DNA from: Planococcus halotolerans
GTDB lineage: Bacteria; Bacillota; Bacilli; Bacillales_A; Planococcaceae
Direction of reading: 5' to 3'
Assembly (NCBI RefSeq): GCF_003289955.1
Contig: NZ_QLZR01000001.1
Location: 620,001 to 684,000 of the forward strand
DNA length: 64,000 nt
The notes beneath the pieces are model-generated. The model saw only the letters and a list, made by a program, of their open reading frames with translations, was not told where the DNA came from and ran no database searches. Both the position numbers and the translations under genes were made by a program. Positions 60,236 to 64,000 of the stretch are shown in pieces. How positions within the stretch are numbered: the stretch's first letter is position 1; every line of letters starts with the position of its first letter.

Positions 60236-62671
60236 ATGGAGGATTACTATATTGAAAATATAGACCAGGATTTTTTAGCCTCTACTGCTCTTTTGGATGT
60301 GATTAAAGATCCGGTTTTTTTGATGAAGAAAGACCGGGATTCTTTCAAGTATGTCTATGTAAATCCAGCAGCCTTAACTATATTGAAGATGCAGGAGATT
60401 ACGGGGCGCCGGATTGAAGAGGTCCTGCCGCCGGAAGTTTGCCAGCGATTGATGCCGCATTACCGAAAGGTGCAATCCACCAAGGAATCCGTGGAGTTTA
60501 CCGAAAGAATACAGACTGAAAACGGTGAATTCATTGGAGAAACGATGCTTAACCCAATCGTGTCCAAAGGCCACGGGTGTCTGTATATCCTGGCAATCGT
60601 TAGAGATGTGACGGAAAGGGAACGCAAGAAACAGCTCCTTATAGATACGCAAAGAGAGATGGAAATTGAGCGTAAAAGATTGAAGTCACTCGTTAATAAT
60701 AATGTAAATCCAGTATTTGAATTCGACCAGCAGAAAAAATTCACCAGCCTCAACAAGATGGTTTCGGAAGCTACCGGTTTCTGCGAAGAAGAACTGCTTG
60801 GCACCTCTATTTTATCTCTAGTAGCTGATAATTGTTTGGAAGAGACGCGATTGAACTTTGAAAAGGCGTTAACAGGACAGTCCATTGATTTTGAAACCAG
60901 CATTTATACAAAGGACCGACAGACTGCCACGTTTCAGATGAATACAATTCCTATTATTATTGAAGAAGAAGTAATTGGAGTCTATGCCATTGCCAAGGCG
61001 ATTACCGAGCAGAAAGAAACGGAGCGCCTCCTGCAGGAAAGTGAACAGCGCTATAAATCACTGTTTGAAAACCATCCCCATGGAATAATGACTTTTGACC
61101 GGGAAGGCAATTTATTGAGCATCAATAGAAGAATTGAGTCCATCACAGGCCATAATCTAACGGAACTGGGAGGCGAGTTATACCTTTCAATTATCCTGAA
61201 TGAAGAAGCAGAAAAAGTGAGCAATAACTTTTACAAAACCCTCTCTGAAAGACAGCCTGTACAATATGAATTGACGTTCCGCCATAAAAACGGCCATTTG
61301 ATTGAACTGCAGGTAATAAACATACCTATTATCATAGACAGCCACTTGGTCGGCATACACGGCATCATCACCGATGTAACGGTGATCAATCAAGCCCAAA
61401 AGGCATTAATTGCAACGAAAACAGAACTTGAAGTATTCTGGGACAACTCGACTGACCCTATTTTTTACATAGATACAAAAGGCGATATTCTGAAAGTGAA
61501 TCCTGCATTTGTGAAAACATTCGGCTTCACGGAAGAAGAAATGGTCACCGGCAAAGGCACCATTATTCCACCACATATGCGGCACGACCAAATCAATATT
61601 GTAGAAAAAATCCTGAACGGTGAAACGGTCAATTCCCATGACACCATCCGCCTGACGAAAACCGGGAAACCGCTCAATATCATTTCTTCGTATTCACCCG
61701 TAAGAAATGCGGATAAAGAAATTATCGGTGCCACCATTATTTATAAAAATGTCACAGAACTTAAAATAGCTGAGAAAGAATTGCTGAAAAGCCAGGAAAA
61801 ATACAAAATTATAACGGAAAGCACGTTTGATATCGTTACAATGATTAATCTTGATGGACTGATTGATTATGTATCTCCTGCCTACGAAACTATTTCAGGT
61901 TATTCCGCCGATGATTGTATTGGAAAATCCCTTATGACAAATATCCATCCGGAAGACGCTGCTGATTTGACAGAGAGTATTTTTTCCTTACTTGAAGGAG
62001 GAAGGCCAGCCACGATTGAAGTTCGTTTTATGCATCGGGAGGGCCATTACATCTGGATGGAAGTTTCGCCTACTCCCGTTTTGGAAAAGGGAGAAGTGAA
62101 ACAGGTATTTACAATATCCAGAAATATCACGGAGCGAAGAAGGCTTCAGGAGAAAGTGGAAAGAATGGCATTTTACGACCATCTAACCGGCATACCAAAC
62201 CGCCGGACTTTTGATGACAAGCTGAAAAAAGCATTCAACCGGGCAAAATCGTCGGGCAAAAAAGCAGCTGTCTTAATGCTCGATGGCCATAAATTCAAGC
62301 AAATAAACGATCAATACGGCCATGATGCTGGAGATGCTGTCATTAGGGAAATGGCACTTCGTTTACAATCCTGCGTTCATCCGATGGGAACAGCCGCCCG
62401 TTTAGGCGGAGATGAAATGGGCGTTGTCCTGCCCGCCATCGACTCATTGGAAGCAGCCGAAGACATAGCAAAAAAAATACTGGATTCGTATGAAACACCA
62501 TTACGTTTCAATGGATTCGACATCAAGATAGGAGCCGGCATCGGCATCTCGCTCTACCCCGACCATTCCACAGATGAAAGACAGCTGATTAAGTTCGCGG
62601 ATCTGGCTTTGTATGAAGCGAAGAAGATGGGCCGGAATACGTATAAGGTTTATGAGCCGGATTGTATGTAG
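60236..62671 (+). CDS. Multi-PAS GGDEF protein, putative diguanylate cyclase
   Basis: 811 residues, no membrane segment. About five PAS domains are spaced roughly every 125 residues (starts near 15, 150, 275, 400 and 525), each ending in a VRDVTER/AKAITEQK/TDVTVINQA-type PAC strand. A GGDEF domain follows from about 650 (MAFYDHLTGIPNRRTFDDKL). The signature is RLGGDEMG: GGDEM in place of GGDEF/GGEEF. Catalysis may survive, since the G-G-D-E core is kept. No EAL domain. GGGAGGAG sets the ATG at 60236. Confidence 0.93.
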   Translation: MEDYYIENIDQDFLASTALLDVIKDPVFLMKKDRDSFKYVYVNPAALTILKMQEITGRRIEEVLPPEVCQRLMPHYRKVQSTKESVEFTERIQTENGEFIGETMLNPIVSKGHGCLYILAIVRDVTERERKKQLLIDTQREMEIERKRLKSLVNNNVNPVFEFDQQKKFTSLNKMVSEATGFCEEELLGTSILSLVADNCLEETRLNFEKALTGQSIDFETSIYTKDRQTATFQMNTIPIIIEEEVIGVYAIAKAITEQKETERLLQESEQRYKSLFENHPHGIMTFDREGNLLSINRRIESITGHNLTELGGELYLSIILNEEAEKVSNNFYKTLSERQPVQYELTFRHKNGHLIELQVINIPIIIDSHLVGIHGIITDVTVINQAQKALIATKTELEVFWDNSTDPIFYIDTKGDILKVNPAFVKTFGFTEEEMVTGKGTIIPPHMRHDQINIVEKILNGETVNSHDTIRLTKTGKPLNIISSYSPVRNADKEIIGATIIYKNVTELKIAEKELLKSQEKYKIITESTFDIVTMINLDGLIDYVSPAYETISGYSADDCIGKSLMTNIHPEDAADLTESIFSLLEGGRPATIEVRFMHREGHYIWMEVSPTPVLEKGEVKQVFTISRNITERRRLQEKVERMAFYDHLTGIPNRRTFDDKLKKAFNRAKSSGKKAAVLMLDGHKFKQINDQYGHDAGDAVIREMALRLQSCVHPMGTAARLGGDEMGVVLPAIDSLEAAEDIAKKILDSYETPLRFNGFDIKIGAGIGISLYPDHSTDERQLIKFADLALYEAKKMGRNTYKVYEPDCM

Positions 62672-62710
62672 TTTCGCGGATGAAAAAGTTTCAAAGACAG
62701 TATCAAGATG

Positions 62711-62761
62711 AAAAGAGCCTGGAAGAAAGCCGTTTAGCGGTCTTCTTTCAGGCTCTTTTGA
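62711..62761 (+). terminator. Terminator after the PAS-GGDEF gene
   Basis: AAAAGAGCCTGGAAGAAAG / CTTCTTTCAGGCTCTTTT stem around a short loop. Confidence 0.92.
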
Positions 62762-62789
62762 TGGTTTATTGCTTCCCAAAGTCTTTCTT

Positions 62790-62987
62790 TCACCTTATAA
62801 AGTTCGCTAATACAGGCATTAGTATTAGGATAAGTACACTTTGGATAAACGTTAAAATAATATCCTTCTTCCAGCTATTGTTCTTGGGATAGCGATTGGC
62901 CAGCCTTTGCAGCACAAAAAATAGAATCCACCAAGATAGCAGCGTATAAATGACCGAACTGAAACTTCCATACATTTCATTATACAT
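62790..62987 (-). CDS. Small integral membrane protein
   Basis: 65 residues with two helices (about 8-26 and 43-62) and a basic middle (QRLANRYPKNNSWKKD). ATG 62987 lies 11 nt after GGAGGG; a GTG 12 nt upstream is the other option. Unknown family. Confidence 0.6.
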   Translation of the reverse strand: MYNEMYGSFSSVIYTLLSWWILFFVLQRLANRYPKNNSWKKDIILTFIQSVLILILMPVLANFIR

Positions 62988-63024
62988 TTTATAGCTCACC
63001 CTCCATTATATGCCCCTCTTTGAT

Positions 63025-64000
63025 TCATTGGACTTCTGCACTCGCATTTGCCCGAACCTGCTTCCTGTCCAGCTTTCCAACGTCTGTATACATGAGTTCC
63101 CTAACAAAAACGATTTCCCGCGGTATCTGGAATCCCGCCAACTGTGTTTGCAGCCAACTCGAAAGCTCCCCTTTCGTCAGGGTTTTATCAGAATGAAGCT
63201 GTACGAATGCTTTCAGAATCTGGCCGCTGCAGATATCTTCTACTCCAATTACCGCCGCATCTTCTACACATGGATGATTGGTTATGGCACACTCGATTTC
63301 CAGTGGATAGATATTATTGCCCGCTGAAATGATTAAATCGTCTGTCCGCCCGCACAGGAAATAATAGCTATTCCGATCCCGATAGCCGATATCGCCTGTC
63401 TTAATCCAACGGCTCGCACTGTTTCTCATCGACCACTTATTACGAATACAGAACTCACCGATATTGCCCGGCTTCACTTTCTTTCCTTCTGCTACTACCT
63501 GAAATCGCCCTCCGGCAATCACTTTTCCGAGCGTGTTGGAATGATGTTTCAAATCTTCAGGTGCAGCGATGATATTCAATCCTGCTTCCGAAGTTCCATA
63601 TAAATTGTATAAAACATCCCCCAGATGGTGGTTCACTTCCTCTACCAGAGCCGGATTCAGTTTCGCACCACCTGACGCAATGCAGGCAAGAGACTGGAGT
63701 TCTTCACTATTGTGTTTCAGCATTTTATGAATCATCAGAGGAACGACTGTGACTACTTCGACTTGATGAAGCCGAATCAGATTGCATGCGCTTCTCACAT
63801 CAAAACTGTCCTGAATGACCACTTTCTTGCCCAGTGCAAAAAACGCCAGCAGTACTGCAATGCCGTAACCATGGTAGATCGGCGTCGCAATATAAGCGGT
63901 GCTGTATTTCGGTAAATGCAGACGGTTCAGTAAAGCCGCGAACGGATGAAGAAAATTGAACAGGGACGGCCGGTGAACCACTTGTTTTGGTTTTCCAGTG
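63025..64000 (-). CDS. AMP-binding acyl-CoA synthetase/ligase (5' end cut by window end)
   Basis: At least 324 residues. The frame enters the window at TGKPKQVVHRP, the A3 P-loop motif, so the N-terminal third lies beyond position 64000. Later motifs are ATPIYHGYGIAVLLA, YNLYGTSEAG (A5), TGDIGYRDRNSYYFLCGRTDD (A7/A8), and GKLDRKQVRA at the end with the catalytic Lys of A10. It activates a carboxylic acid, likely a fatty acid, to acyl-CoA. Substrate unknown. Confidence 0.92.
   Translation of the reverse strand, partial: TGKPKQVVHRPSLFNFLHPFAALLNRLHLPKYSTAYIATPIYHGYGIAVLLAFFALGKKVVIQDSFDVRSACNLIRLHQVEVVTVVPLMIHKMLKHNSEELQSLACIASGGAKLNPALVEEVNHHLGDVLYNLYGTSEAGLNIIAAPEDLKHHSNTLGKVIAGGRFQVVAEGKKVKPGNIGEFCIRNKWSMRNSASRWIKTGDIGYRDRNSYYFLCGRTDDLIISAGNNIYPLEIECAITNHPCVEDAAVIGVEDICSGQILKAFVQLHSDKTLTKGELSSWLQTQLAGFQIPREIVFVRELMYTDVGKLDRKQVRANASAEVQ

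Overview
The window looks like chromosomal DNA of a low-to-moderate GC Gram-positive bacterium of the Bacilli. I infer the family Planococcaceae (a Planococcus-like organism). This rests on gene content (YdbS/YdbT pair, flotillin, S-box and T-box leaders, SipS, ECF sigma/anti-sigma pairs, CcpA- and Zur-type operators) and overall style, not on a marker gene. There is no rRNA, tRNA, phage, insertion sequence or CRISPR array. Most genes are on the minus strand.

Layout. 1-1370: a zinc-starvation block on the minus strand (znuA, cut by the window start, plus zinc-independent S14 and L33) with two Zur-box palindromes. 1583-4795: flotillin, then a secreted GH10 xylanase with a cre site at its promoter. 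4797-8960: resistance-like phosphotransferase, GNAT, DUF2785, and a TetR/SDR pair with shared operator repeats. 8600-10880: a repeat-rich stretch with a structured 3' UTR repeat, helically phased tandem arrays and decayed genes. 10879-13321: ECF pair 1 and MscS. 13551-18101: K+ channel, a GrdB-like gene with an in-frame TGA at its redox cysteine position, and ydbT-ydbS. 18298-25723: small membrane proteins, lipoproteins, ECF pairs 2 and 3, Nudix, MBL. 26015-30492: methyltransferase, Lon-like protease, small membrane proteins, phosphotransferase. 30518-33763: alkylation-damage repair (tag; adaA-alkA-ogt). 34031-39783: membrane protein with an apparent ATT start, C39-like protein, and the S-box-controlled metN-metI-metQ-M20 operon. 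39961-45195: small or poorly known genes and a serine hydrolase. 45263-47590: T-box leader, GNAT and a type-3 ProRS. 47616-52986: MBL, methyltransferase, ArsR/MFS pair with a perfect operator, YdcZ-Crp-YdcZ cluster. 53199-56550: ECF pair 4 and an alcohol dehydrogenase. 56666-64000: SipS, EamA transporter, histidine phosphatase, a multi-PAS GGDEF protein and an acyl-CoA synthetase cut by the window end.

Two observations stand out. First, genes 15184-15681 and 14872-15156 are one reading frame joined by TGA. The TGA replaces the first residue of a U/C-x-x-C motif and is followed by a hairpin that fits the bacterial SECIS model, so this is probably a selenoprotein of the GrdB-like family. Second, at least four, possibly five, intergenic sites carry the same composite layout. 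A terminator-like hairpin is followed by an array of degenerate units with a strict 20-21 bp period (two helical turns). The core word differs between families (GGGCGATTA; CTATGAGCGG/CTATGATCAC; possibly TTCCGGACAGTA), and each main family has its own conserved tail. I know of no described element of this form.

Four ECF sigma/anti-sigma pairs in 64 kb is also a high density. Their upstream regions let three promoter classes be proposed, including one shared by ECF pair 1 and a decayed anti-sigma paralogue next door.
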